Of a DNA stretch of 64,000 nt, positions 34,645 through 45,111 are shown in pieces. Position 1 is the first letter of the stretch; the number at the start of each line of letters is the position of its first letter. The position numbers were made by a program, and so were the translations under genes. The notes beneath the pieces are model-generated. The model had not been told where the DNA came from, searched no databases, and saw only the letters and a program-made list of their open reading frames with translations. The stretch comes from Plasmopara viticola (taxonomy: Eukaryota > Oomycota > Peronosporomycetes > Peronosporales > Peronosporaceae). The stretch is from assembly GCA_001695595.3 (NCBI GenBank), contig MBPM02000071.1:124001-188000 (forward strand). The letters are read 5' to 3'.

Positions 34645-37600
34645 ATGTTCAACCTTGATGCGCCACTTGCGCCAGCCATTGATGCGTTTGTGGACCCGGA
34701 AAACGATGAGAATGCGCAGAAGACGGGACTCAATACTGTTGTCATGCAGGTACATCGACAAGTAGCCATGGAGACTCTCATCCAAGCCTTAGATGTCTAT
34801 CTCACTAGTGGCGATGACAAAGTGCGGTCACGGGCCACGCTCTTGCTGGCTGAAGTGCTCACTCGCCTTCCCGAGCTACAACTCATGCCCAGCGCCGTGC
34901 AGTCGCTGTTGACGTTTTTTGCTGATCGCTTGACGGATTTTTCTAGTGCCTCCGCTTGCCTACGCGCGCTGCTGGCGCTCGAGACGCACCATGTGGCCCA
35001 AATACCGTCGCCACGCACGACTGTCATGCTTGTACTTCAGCTTGGAAGCACGTTGCACATTCCACAGCTGGGTCAAGCAATGCGCATGATGTGTTTCAAT
35101 CTCTTCCAACTCGCGTTGGCGCAACCCATGGTCATTGCACTTCTCGTGGACTCGGTCAAAGACACACTGGACGCTAGTGGCGATGAAGCAGAGCAGAAGG
35201 AAGACTTTGGTCAGCAGTTTGCTCAAGCTTTTCTGACTGCCATGGAAGGAGAAAAGGATCCACGTAATCTGGTCCTGTGCATGCAGGTAGCGTCTTTACT
35301 TTTGTCCAAGCTAGAGCCAGTGTTCTTGTGCAACAACGTCCTGTTGCAGCAGTACTTCGACATTGTGTCATGCTATTTTCCAATCATATTCACTCCTCCG
35401 CCTAACGATCCGTACGGCATTACGTCAGAGAGCCTCATTCTGTTGCTACGTCACGCTTTCGCGGCTTCGGACTTGCTAGCGCCCCTTGTGGTGCCGTTCT
35501 TGCTGAAGAAACTCGCGTCGACTGTTGTCGAGGCAAAGCTGGATGCTGTTCAGACTTTGGTCTTTTGCGGCGAACGCTATTCAGTCAATGTGCTACTGCT
35601 ACAGATGGATGCAATAGCTGCTGCGTTATACAACGAAGTTCGGGATGGTGAGAAGCAAGAGGTGATTGCTGAAGCTCGCCAGGCAATCTCGCGATTCTCT
35701 GGCCTCGTAGCACGTGCCAAGGCGCAAGCCAGCCCGGGTGCTGCCTATGCGTGGAGAAAGTTTGTCGTGGAAATGACAGCGCGGGCTGTTGGCGAATTAC
35801 GCGATCACGCTGCCGACTCGATGGTGAGCGTGTCAGCAGGACAGATTCTGGCCGCACTGGGACACGAATCGTCTTTGAGTTTTGCGCATGTGCTCCAAAT
35901 TGCTGTTCCGCTATTGGTGGAGCAGCTTAACAATGAAAGCACAGGAAGTGACAGTGTGTCTTCAAAATGCGAAGCTGCTCTGGCGCGCATTCTCCTTCTT
36001 GTCGACACGATTGACCGAGAGATTGATCAGTCAAGCCAAGCGCAACCTATGCGACCCCATGCGCCTGCACTGATTGACGCACTGATGAGCTTTCTCAGTG
36101 GTGACCAGGACAACCACACGAAGCCTGGTTGTAGCCCAACTGCACGATGTGTGGCAATTAAGTCATTGTGTCATCTTCTCACGCTCCCTCCATCTCCGAT
36201 TGTCGCAATCACGCAGGTTAAGGCACTAATCAACTTATTTACTCGAATGTTGCTTCTGGACCCTGCAGCTGAGGTGCGCACTGCGTGTTTACAAAGTCTA
36301 AAGGAAATTTCTACTGTGTCGACCGCACACTCAGTAACAACAACAAGCATCGGGATAGATCCGGTCACTGGTGGATATGCAGCGTTTGTAATGGAAATTT
36401 CACTTGCTCGGCTGATGGCTGCAGTCAATGCAGGAAGCGACCATGAAGATGAAGAGGAAGAAGATAGTACAGGGATGGCCGCAATTCTTTCCGCCTCGAA
36501 CCGTGATTTCGACTCGTTTTTCGAAGAAGCTCTCCAGGCAATAACCGAGCTCTGTCGTGAGTCATCTATCTTCCAGGCGACGATTTCTCCTCTCATTGAC
36601 CTGTGCATTGAAAGAGACAATGGCAGGCAGGGTGTAGCTGGATTCTGTGATGCTAATGGCGACGACAATCGTCGACGTCAAGTAAACTGTATTCTGGAAG
36701 CTGTGGCTAAGATTGTTGAGATAAACGATGGCGACCGTACAAGCATGGAATTCTGCGTAAATGCATCGGCACAGGCGTCTATCATTTTTCGACTGCTCAC
36801 GGCAGTTGAAACATCTGCAATTCGTGCGACGGCTTTCACCACCAACGACCAGCCTGGCCTTGTGGACAGCGCAAAGCTTGTTGCATGCATACGCATATTC
36901 TGTGCAGTCATGCAGAATGTGTCTTCAGCCACACAGCAGCAGTTGATTGACATTATAGTGCAAGCATTCTTACGCACAAATGCGTCCGACTTAGCCAGTC
37001 TACAGCTCGTACCACTCTTTGCTACAGTCATCAACTTCGCCGCTCGAGATGTAACAATTCGCGAGTCATCACTGGTTATAAACAAATTACTCGAGGTTGC
37101 GCAGTCGGGCGCTGTTGACGTATTGGAGACAAAGGGCCGTCAGCTTCAGAAAGTCTATTCCGAAGCTGCTCTCTCTGCAGCCAAAGCATTGGCCTCAATC
37201 GTAAACAAAATGCCAGAGAGTGCTGAATTTGATGCGCTTATCAACTTGCTGCTCTCAAACAATCTTGCCGTTGTGATCAGTAACCCAGCCGAAATCATTA
37301 CCGTAAGGGTGGCTGCGTTGCAAATCTACGCCTGGATTGCCAAGGCTTTAGTCATCCGAGCTCACAAGACTCACGCACCAGTGTGTCTGCGTTTCCTCGT
37401 CAGTTTTCTCACGCCAGAAAGCCAACATTCCAATGATGACGTGAACGTAAAGCAAGACTGTGGCGACGACATACAAGCTGCTGCGCTGCGTATGGAAGTC
37501 GCAAAGTCCTTTAAGCTTCTGGTTTCAGACTACTCAGACGTGCTGAACCGCAAGTGTGGAGCATTCATTATGGTATGCTTTGTGTCGTTGCTACATTCGT

Positions 37601-38207
37601 GTCTAAATCGCTGATATCGTTTTTTGTCGCTTGCCCATTAGTTCCTTTACCGCCAACGAATGTTTGACGTGGTGTTCCCGGTGCTGCTTAAGTACATTCA
37701 AGTTCACACTGGCGAGGAAGTAAGCGTGCCCGCTGTAGTTGCACTCGCGCAGGTGATTGCGCACACGCCCAAAGCCGTTTACCTGCCACATTTTGCTCAA
37801 ATTTTCCCACTTATTGTGTATGCTCTCAACACGGACGACCGTGAGTTAGGCAGTGCAGCCATCCAGACCTTTAAGCCGCTGCTTCTGGAGTCAGTAGAAA
37901 GCGCAAAGCCGTTTCTTAAGGATGTGTTTCCCGGTTTGCTCAAGCAAGCGCAATTTGGGTACGTTTTAGCTTCCTGCGCTGACACGAACCGGCTGTGGGG
38001 ATTGACAATGTGTTTCTGGACAGATCTGGCGCAAAAGACCGACATGCCGCGCTGGAATGTCTTGCTAAGCTCGCGAGCATTCCGTATGAACTAGTGCATC
38101 CATACAAAGATATTGTGCTGCGAAAGCTGTTGCTAGTGCTTGACGATCGCAAGCGCCTCGTCCGTCAAATGGCCGTTCGGGTGCGCAACCAATGGAGCAT
38201 CTTGTAG
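34645..38207 (+). CDS. MMS19: MMS19-like cytosolic Fe-S cluster assembly protein
   Basis: Three exons, 34645-37572, 37642-37958 and 38024-38207, give 1142 residues, in the size range of MMS19 (about 1030-1150). MMS19 is the HEAT-repeat scaffold of the CIA targeting complex, with CIAO1 and CIAO2B, handing Fe-S clusters to DNA polymerases, XPD and other nuclear enzymes. The N-terminal domain shows the family pattern of an R-x-R-A-T-L-L-x-E-V-L repeat. Near residues 255-270 is DPYGITSESLILLLRHAFAA, matching the conserved DP-x-GIT motif. The C-terminus ends in a HEAT repeat with the hallmark LDDRKRLVRQMAVRVRNQW. An acidic run (DHEDEEEEDS) sits near residue 600. I chose the ATG at 34645 because the frame upstream begins with TTG. 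Introns are 69 and 65 bp. It converges on the RRF gene with 119 bp between stops. Confidence 0.88.
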
Positions 38208-38326
38208 ATTTACGTCTGAAAGAAACGATAATTTCAACACTAGTGCATTTAACGCATCATGGTCGTCTATAAATCTCGCCAAGCGGGTTGCTAATGCTTC
38301 TCGTCTACCGAAATCACTTTCTGAAT

Positions 38327-39225
38327 TCATACACTATTAAGATCCTTCTCCTTAGCAGCCAACAGCTTGTCGATGTCTGCGATGGCGCTATTTGTGATCT
38401 TCTGAATGCGTTCTCTTTGCACTTCAACGTCATCTTCGGAGACATTCTCCTTCATCTTCTTTAAATGGTTCATAGCATCCTGGCGCACACGGCGCACGTG
38501 CTGTCGAGCCTGTTCCGCCTGCTTCTTGGTGGCCTTGAAGAGATCAGCACGGGTTTCCTTTGACATCCTGCCCAATCAAGTCAGTACGTTTTCGCATTCT
38601 TCTAGGGTTGATTAGCTGCCACGTACTTTGGAAATGAAATCTCGAGCGAGCTCACGTCCTCCCGTACAGAGAAAATCGGGTTCGTGCCTTCAATGCCATT
38701 TCTGACTGTCTCCATGAGCTGCAAAACAGCTCGAGCAAGTCAACACGCGTCTTCTTCGACCATGCACAGCACTAAACCTACCGATGGATCATAGACTGTC
38801 ACGCTCAATCGGTGTGTTCCCACAACGGCCACTTGCGCGACCTGTGCGAGCGGCACGTGCTGGCCGTACGCCTGTACATGCAGCTCATCAAAGATGCCGG
38901 CATCGGCACGGCCCGGCCGCATCTGATTTAACGCGCGCGTGAAATTCACAATAGCCCCCTTCATGTTCTTGTTAGCTTTTGCCAACGCTTTGGCAGCCCC
39001 TCCATCTTCTGCGTCGCCTCCCTCGAAATCAGCATCATCGTCTGCGACCGGAGGAGGACCAGACGTCTTGTTCTTACTTTTCTTTGCCTTGGCAAACGAC
39101 CGTGTCGGTATCTGAGAAGCGGACAGACACTGAACTGAAGCCGACCATCTGAAGGATGCAGTAAAAAGCAGGGAGCGAGCAGCGCTAGTGGAAGCGAAAC
39201 GCATGATGCGATGGCGGAGAGCCAT
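38327..39225 (-). CDS. MRRF: Mitochondrial ribosome recycling factor
   Basis: Three exons, 39225-38782, 38718-38627 and 38567-38327, give 258 residues. RRF splits the post-termination ribosome together with elongation factor G2 so that subunits can be reused. The first ~50 residues are Arg/Ser/Ala-rich with almost no acids (MALRHRIMRFASTSAARSLL), a good mitochondrial presequence, followed by a Lys-rich and then an acidic linker (ADDDADFEGG). The RRF core shows GRADAGIFDELHVQAYGQHVPLAQVA, I-x-F-P-K-M-S-K-E-T-R and the C-terminal helix V-R-R-V-R-Q-D-A. The second intron splits the FPKMSKETR motif, and the frame is restored exactly. I chose ATG 39225 because the upstream codon of the frame is TTG. 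It is divergent from the next gene with 107 bp between the two start codons, suggesting a shared promoter region. Confidence 0.93.
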
Positions 39226-39332
39226 CTGGCGCTGATACAATAATGTAATCTCTATTCCCCTTGTTAAATCATACCCAAGGCAATTGTGCTCGATAGATTA
39301 TTACCTATACCTCTGACTTATTATTTGACCGA

Positions 39333-40292
39333 ATGCCTGATGTCGTAAAGCGCTACTCGCTGTTCCAGCGCTCGTTGCGTTTGGTGCAGACATCCATCCG
39401 TCGTCTGAATCGCTGGGCTAGCACGCATGTTCCTGGCTTACCGAATCCACCCGAATTGGAGGAAAGTTTGCGCAAGCCTCACTTCGTTGACCTGTGGGAA
39501 TTAACGCTCGGCGACCACCGCCGCATCTTCCATGAGGTGTGGCACGAGTACAAGGCATCGTTCGCCAGTCCGAGTGATGAGGATCTGGATCGAAGCAAGA
39601 AGGAAGTTAAGCGTGCACTACAGTCAATACGTGGTCAGGTCTCGAGCAATGTAAATAAAAATTTGAGCTTCTTGGACAAGAGTCTAGAAGGCACGAAAGC
39701 ACACGAAAATCTTCACACATTGGGCACGCAAGGTGCTAAAAACGTTCAATTTATCGCCAAAGAGATGCAACACGTAGCCGAGGGCATCGATCTTGATGCT
39801 GTTAGTTCCCACGCCAAGCAAGTGGTGAGTGACTATCGCAGTAAAGATGACATGGCTATAACGCTACAGAAAAATGTGAACGAGCTTCGAAATCTCGCGA
39901 AGGAAGGACGAGACGCTGCATTGCGTCTAGAGAAAAAGGATATCGACACTTTTAAGCTTAGCATGCAGTCGTGGTTGGCGGATAAGCTGCTAGTGGGTCA
40001 GTCAGTGCTCATGGCATTTATCGATGGATACCGAGAGGGAAAGGCGCTGGAGATGGAACGCAAGGATGCTTTGTTGATTACGTTTGCAAAGCAAGCAGCA
40101 GAAGACCACAAAGATATTATCGAGAAGCAGGTGACGAAGATTATGGATCACCAGCGAAAGCAACAACGACAAGAACAAGAGGAAGCAGCTATGGAGGCCG
40201 CGCACAACACTGGACGCTCAGAAGTAAAGGAGGAGTCAACTGAGACAAAGCCAGACACCGGAAAATCATCCGATGCAGTGCAGCCACGTTGA
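39333..40292 (+). CDS. Unrecognised coiled-coil protein, possibly mitochondrial
   Basis: Single exon, ATG to stop, 319 residues. The N-terminus is Arg-rich with few acids over the first 30 residues (RYSLFQRSLRLVQTSIRRLN) and could act as a mitochondrial presequence. A conserved-looking block follows (LWELTLGDHRRIFHEVWHEY), then a mostly helical middle with heptad-like spacing. A moderately hydrophobic stretch (KLLVGQSVLMAFIDGYREG) lies near residues 220-238, and the tail is a Gln/Glu/Lys-rich coiled coil ending in a polar low-complexity region. I do not recognise the family. It shares a 107-bp divergent promoter with the mitochondrial RRF gene, a weak hint of joint expression and mitochondrial function. 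Codon use and length leave little doubt that it is a real gene. Confidence 0.82.
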   Translation: MPDVVKRYSLFQRSLRLVQTSIRRLNRWASTHVPGLPNPPELEESLRKPHFVDLWELTLGDHRRIFHEVWHEYKASFASPSDEDLDRSKKEVKRALQSIRGQVSSNVNKNLSFLDKSLEGTKAHENLHTLGTQGAKNVQFIAKEMQHVAEGIDLDAVSSHAKQVVSDYRSKDDMAITLQKNVNELRNLAKEGRDAALRLEKKDIDTFKLSMQSWLADKLLVGQSVLMAFIDGYREGKALEMERKDALLITFAKQAAEDHKDIIEKQVTKIMDHQRKQQRQEQEEAAMEAAHNTGRSEVKEESTETKPDTGKSSDAVQPR

Positions 40293-40727
40293 GCTACAGG
40301 TACTGCTCTTGCAAACGAGCATCACAAAAGACTATCGAATGCGACAAAAGAAACCTTGTTGAAAAGAGCGCAATTGCCATACAGGAATTTAGTGAAGTCT
40401 TTTCAAGTTTAAAAGCAAGATTGGGTGTAGGACAAGTAGTCTGCGTGGGAATGAAATGCCGGTCATGCCACAAACATTATTCTTATTGAGAGACAACGCC
40501 CTAATCCACAACAAAAAATAAAAACGATGTGCAGTGCCGTCCATCTAACGGTAATTACGCTCTGAGCATTGTGAAGTGGAAGTTTGTGCGTCTTTAATGT
40601 CGACAAATATTGCTTCACGCACTTTACAAATTATTCGACATTTACAATCACAATATTCTTTGGGATACCTTTATGGATGTTTTGAAACGTCGCGAGGTAG
40701 GTCAGTCAACCTATCGAGTTCGTTAAA
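40293..40727. other. Intergenic spacer
   Basis: 435 bp between two plus-strand genes, presumably holding the 3' UTR of the coiled-coil gene and the promoter of SPAG16. Only short open frames are present and nothing else is recognisable. Confidence 0.6.
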
Positions 40728-42762
40728 ATGCCGCACAAAGAAGAGCTTGGGCGACTGGAAAAGGGCGATTGCGCTCCAGATGACGACGATGATGAAGCGT
40801 ACGAGTACGAGACAGTAAACGATGAACATCTTGGACTAGGCGACGATGACGACGACGAGAATGATGAAGAGGATTTTGCCGCAGTGCTTCGAAGCTTAAA
40901 TCGTTCTGCTGGACCAGGCACGATCGCACCAGCAGTGTCGCTGCCGATCGTAGAAGGAGGTAGTGATGATTTGAAGGTAGGGAATAATGTTGTCGGGAGT
41001 CCAAGGCAAGCGGCGATAGCGCGTGTTCACGCTCAAGTGCGACCATCAGTAGTGGACGACTTTATCCGAAACTTTTTCATCAAACTGGGCCTCACGCGTA
41101 CACTCGACATGTTTAACCACGAATGGTACGAATTTATTGCAAAAGGAAAGTTATGTGAAGACGACGTCGGTGTCGTGCCCGACATTTACGTGCGCAACCA
41201 GGCTCTCGATGATCAAGTAAAGGAGTTAAGGCAGCAGCTCGAGGACACGCGGAAGATTACGGAAAAAGCTAAAGGGACTTGGGATAAATTTCGGCATCAG
41301 CGCGATGTTCACAAGATGCATCATCAACGCGTGTTGCAAGAGAAAGAGGCACTGGTCGTCAAGATTCGTAAGCTCGAAAAGCACGTGGCTGCTTATGAGC
41401 CGTTGCTTCAGGAGCTTAAACTCAAGTATGAAAACTCAACAAAGGAAAAAATGCTTTTTCGCATTGAACGGGATCGACAAGTGGCTAGAGCAGAGGCTTT
41501 GGAGAGTCAAGTCAAACTTCTTGCGGGGGGTTCGACAGCAACCAATTCGTCCATCGCGAAATGCAAACAAGGAAGTCAAGTTGCACCGCTCAGCAGAAGT
41601 ACAATGACGACAAATGGAGCAACTTCTTCGAAAAATAGCTCGAACGGACGGAAGAAAAAGAGCAAGAACAAAAATGACATACTTGATACAAAACTGCCTA
41701 ACTCTGACGTTGCGAATCCATTTGTCGACAAGCGCTTTGAGCCCGTGAGTCCTGAAGGCGTGGAGCTTGCTAAAACTTGTCACGCACATGCCAATTCAGT
41801 CGCAGCAGTGGCGTTTCATCCTAAAAAAGCTGTCGTGGCGACCGTGTCGGACGATGAGACGTGGAAACTCTGGACAGCACCGGCTGGAGAGCTCATCATG
41901 AGTGGTGAAGGCCACCGCAGCTGGCTTTCCAGCATCGTATTTCATCCACGGGGAACGCATTTGGCAACATCGTCGGGAGACAATACTGTCAAGATTTGGG
42001 ACTTTGTAGGGGCTGCTTGTTCCCAGACGCTTGCTGATCATTCGCATCCCGTTTGGGAGAGCGCCTTCCATCATGACGGCGACTTTCTTGTCAGCGCTTC
42101 GATGGACCATACATGCAAGCTTTGGGATTTGCCCACTGGACGTTGCCGCCGGACGCTACGTGGCCACGTGGATTCTGTCAACAGCGTCTGCTTTCAGCCA
42201 TTCTCCACTAACATTTGCACAGGCTCGGGAGACAAGACGGTGTCCGTTTGGGACCTGCGTTCAGGTCTATGCGTGCAAACGTTCTATGGTCACCAAAACG
42301 CTTGTAATAGTGTGGCCTTTGCGCTTGCCGGTGATACCATAGCATCCTGCGACGCCGATGGTTTTACCAAGGTCTGGGATGTCCGCATGGTTGCTGAGCG
42401 CAGCTCACTCACTGGTGGCCAGCATCCGCTTAATAGCGTGGCATTCGATCGCAGTGGAAAGATTGTTGCGGCGGCTAGTGACGAAGGATCCGTCAAGCTC
42501 TTCAGTATGCAAACAGAATCCCTTGCAACCGATCTAAAGGGCCACGAGGGTCCAGTCCAGGTGGGTTGCGAGTTCACTTGTATTCATGTCCTTCAAAGTC
42601 GGCTAACCTTCTCTCGCTCCTCTGTCTTTTTCTCTCTCGCTTATCAAATGCGACTGCTAACCTCGTGATGTATCTCTGCAGTCTGTCAAGTTTGACCCAA
42701 ACGGCCGCTTTTTGGCGTCATCCAGCTCCGACTGCACCTTCCGACTCTGGTCTATACAATGA
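40728..42762 (+). CDS. SPAG16: SPAG16/PF20-like WD40 protein of the axonemal central apparatus
   Basis: Two exons, 40728-42560 and 42682-42762, give 637 residues, the size of animal SPAG16 (about 630). PF20/SPAG16 bridges the two central microtubules of motile flagella. An acidic N-terminus (residues ~17-50, D/E-rich) precedes the conserved block around residues 105-140 (VVDDFIRNFFIKLGLTRTLD, then FNHEWYEF). A coiled coil spans ~155-265, a basic Ser/Lys linker follows, and seven WD40 repeats fill ~345 to the end, with WD signatures such as SGDNTVKIWDF and SASMDHTCKLWDL. The last blade is completed only by exon 2, ending FRLWSIQ. The intron is 121 bp. The gene implies that the organism makes flagellated zoospores. 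It converges on the GT8 gene with 128 bp between stops. Confidence 0.92.
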
Positions 42763-42890
42763 ATAAACTGATCTCTTTGCAGATTGCTGTCTATTTCGCG
42801 TCACATCTAAATCCATTGCTTCTATGATATTCCTTTACTACAGACGCTTGCTGTTACGCTTAAAAACTTCGTGCAAATAAAACGTAGCGG

Positions 42891-44429
42891 CTAGAGGCTT
42901 CGAAGCTGCTCCTTCTTGCCACCAAATTCGGCATTTAGCACGACACGGTAGTACTTAGTTTGCCAGTACGCGCAAAGGAGGAGCGACCAAGATATCAATA
43001 AGAGGCGCCACAGCACGTTCAAAAAGACATTCCACGTACTAAACCAGACCACAAAGAGCTCCAAAGCCACTGTGAGCGCAACGTAAAGCCAAAATCGCGT
43101 CACGTAGAGCACGGGCGGCATAGAAACCTCTTGGTATGGATTCCAAAAGTTGGAAATCACACAAGCGAAATATATGTGGAGAAACCCATTCATGAAAATC
43201 GTAAGACCGTAGCCGTAGTTGACAGGAGCCAAGGGGTGCACACGTGCAGGAGCGATCCGAAAAGCCAAGAGTACGAGTGCGATGCGAAAGGCTTTGTAAG
43301 CATAACGAGCCTGCTTACTGTTCCGCATAGCCAAGTCTGTGCATCGCTGCTGGATCTGCCGCATAGGTAAGGTAAGTTTAAGCGCATACAACGCAGCAGT
43401 AAGTAGCGCGAGCGAGCTAAAAAACCCAAGCAACGTCTTGACCGCCTCTTCCGCTCCGTATCGCTCTTGCGAAGCTGGTAGCGTGGCGCGAATATCATGC
43501 CACACGCCATGCAAGTCCAAAAAGAAACCCGCCCACCAGTACCAAGGCTTGAGGATCGAAGCCATGGGGTATCCGACTGTGAGTGCTGGAATGCTTCTCG
43601 CCGATTCAACTACGACTTTGACGGGGCTAATGGGTGACGTCATGGAGGCAAATTGGCGTAGGTAAAATAGTTTCCAGTGATATTGCTCGTAGAAATACTT
43701 GTGGTTGATATTGTACCCGACAGGCAGTCGCATACCCTTGGGCTCCGGCTTTTTAATCTCCACAAGTGCACCAGTGTATGCAGACTTCATGGGCGTAAAC
43801 AGCTTCGATTTGCGAAGCATCTTGCTGTACATTGACGAAAGAAAGCCCTGATCCGCCCCATCAAAGCTCTCTAGATGCACTAATGCGTTCAAAAGTCGCT
43901 GATACTCGGTACTCGAGGGCGTAACCACTAGTAGACCAGTGTGGAAGTGGCAAGGATTCATAAAGACAGCACAAAATTCGCCACAAAGGAACAGCTCATC
44001 TGCATTGCGGATCATCACATTGTCAGCGTCAAGATATACCACGCGCTCGTACTCGAGCATGTTCCACACGTGCAGCTTGTTGAGTGTGTAGATAAACCCC
44101 TTGTTCCGTAACGTGCTCCCTACGAATGGATTGTCAATATTGTTCACGTCCAAAACACGGCAGCCCATTGATCGAAAAAGCGACTTGCTCGATTCAGAGA
44201 CAGAGTCGGAGGCCAGCACCACGAGGTCGTACGGCGAGCCCGTGAGCTTTATCGAATGCATCATAACCTGGACGCCAAGAACGTACTCGGCGTCACGACT
44301 CGTGCCTTCGTAGTGCACAGTCACGTAGGCAAAGCGGCTAGTCGGTGGATCATGAAAGTGACCAGGCTCCTGCGCCTCCGAGGTAGCAACCGCCACGCAA
44401 AGCCACAGCGACAGGAACAGCCTTAACAT
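42891..44429 (-). CDS. GT8-family membrane glycosyltransferase (glycogenin/PGSIP-like)
   Basis: Single exon, 512 residues. The N-terminus is a signal peptide or anchor (MLRLFLSLWLCVAVATSEA). Residues ~32-260 form a GT8 nucleotide-sugar transferase domain. It has an opening FAYVTVHYEG strand, LRNKGFIYTLNKLHVWNM, and the metal-binding DxD in VVYLDADNVMI (residues ~131-140). NPCHFHTGLLVV and a GADQGFLS motif near residue 190 follow. The remaining ~200 residues hold four or five transmembrane segments, an unusual extension for GT8. This suggests a Golgi or ER enzyme whose catalytic domain faces the lumen. The acceptor is unknown; plant homologues with a similar GT8 core act on xylan or sphingolipids, so cell-wall or glycolipid synthesis is a guess. 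A LINE lies only 163 bp upstream of its ATG, in the opposite orientation. Confidence 0.88.
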   Translation of the reverse strand: MLRLFLSLWLCVAVATSEAQEPGHFHDPPTSRFAYVTVHYEGTSRDAEYVLGVQVMMHSIKLTGSPYDLVVLASDSVSESSKSLFRSMGCRVLDVNNIDNPFVGSTLRNKGFIYTLNKLHVWNMLEYERVVYLDADNVMIRNADELFLCGEFCAVFMNPCHFHTGLLVVTPSSTEYQRLLNALVHLESFDGADQGFLSSMYSKMLRKSKLFTPMKSAYTGALVEIKKPEPKGMRLPVGYNINHKYFYEQYHWKLFYLRQFASMTSPISPVKVVVESARSIPALTVGYPMASILKPWYWWAGFFLDLHGVWHDIRATLPASQERYGAEEAVKTLLGFFSSLALLTAALYALKLTLPMRQIQQRCTDLAMRNSKQARYAYKAFRIALVLLAFRIAPARVHPLAPVNYGYGLTIFMNGFLHIYFACVISNFWNPYQEVSMPPVLYVTRFWLYVALTVALELFVVWFSTWNVFLNVLWRLLLISWSLLLCAYWQTKYYRVVLNAEFGGKKEQLRSL

Positions 44430-45111
44430 ACCCCTTCGGAATTTTTAATTTTTCGAAAAGAAAAGAAGAAGCTCCCTTAGTCGCATGAATTTATGGATCG
44501 ATAAAAATAAAAGAATCGCTCGTTTTGTTGTAGGATATATATTTATGATACAAAGATGGACTAATAAACTAGTGCATCTCAGTCCACCCGCTCTCTCATT
44601 ACTTTGCTATTCCGCAATTTGCCAGCTACCTCACAAGTGGACAGAGACAAGCTTAAGCTTGCTCCTCCGCTTCCCCAGTTGTCAAGTCGCCCCGCTCCGC
44701 CCCCCCCGTTCACCGGATCGCGCCGAGCCTCAACCCCCGCCCCCGCAGTTCACGTCTCCCAGACAGTTAGGCGCCTACAGTTTACTATAGGCTCATCCCT
44801 GCTGAGGACAAGAACCAAGTGCGCTAAGTCTTACCGAAAGGTATCGACTGGTTTCGCTCAAACTACATCGTAGTGCGACTCACCCATCAGGACGCTAGGC
44901 CGTACTGACGTGAGTCAACAAAAAGCTTAATTCCACGTGGAGTGGAATAAAGCATACCTTGTAGGCTGCACCTTCACTGTGTCCGGGTATTGAGGTACCT
45001 TTCGACTAGTGTTGGCTTAAGTGTCCTTCGGCACTAGAGACGCAGTACGTCTCCACTGTTTCCTGCGTTTATTCGCAACAGGCGGTGAGTACTCCGGAGT
45101 ACTCTCCAACC

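Noticed and set aside
34510..34785. 91-codon minus-strand open frame overlapping the MMS19 start
   Set aside because: It is antisense to a well-supported conserved exon and has no motif.
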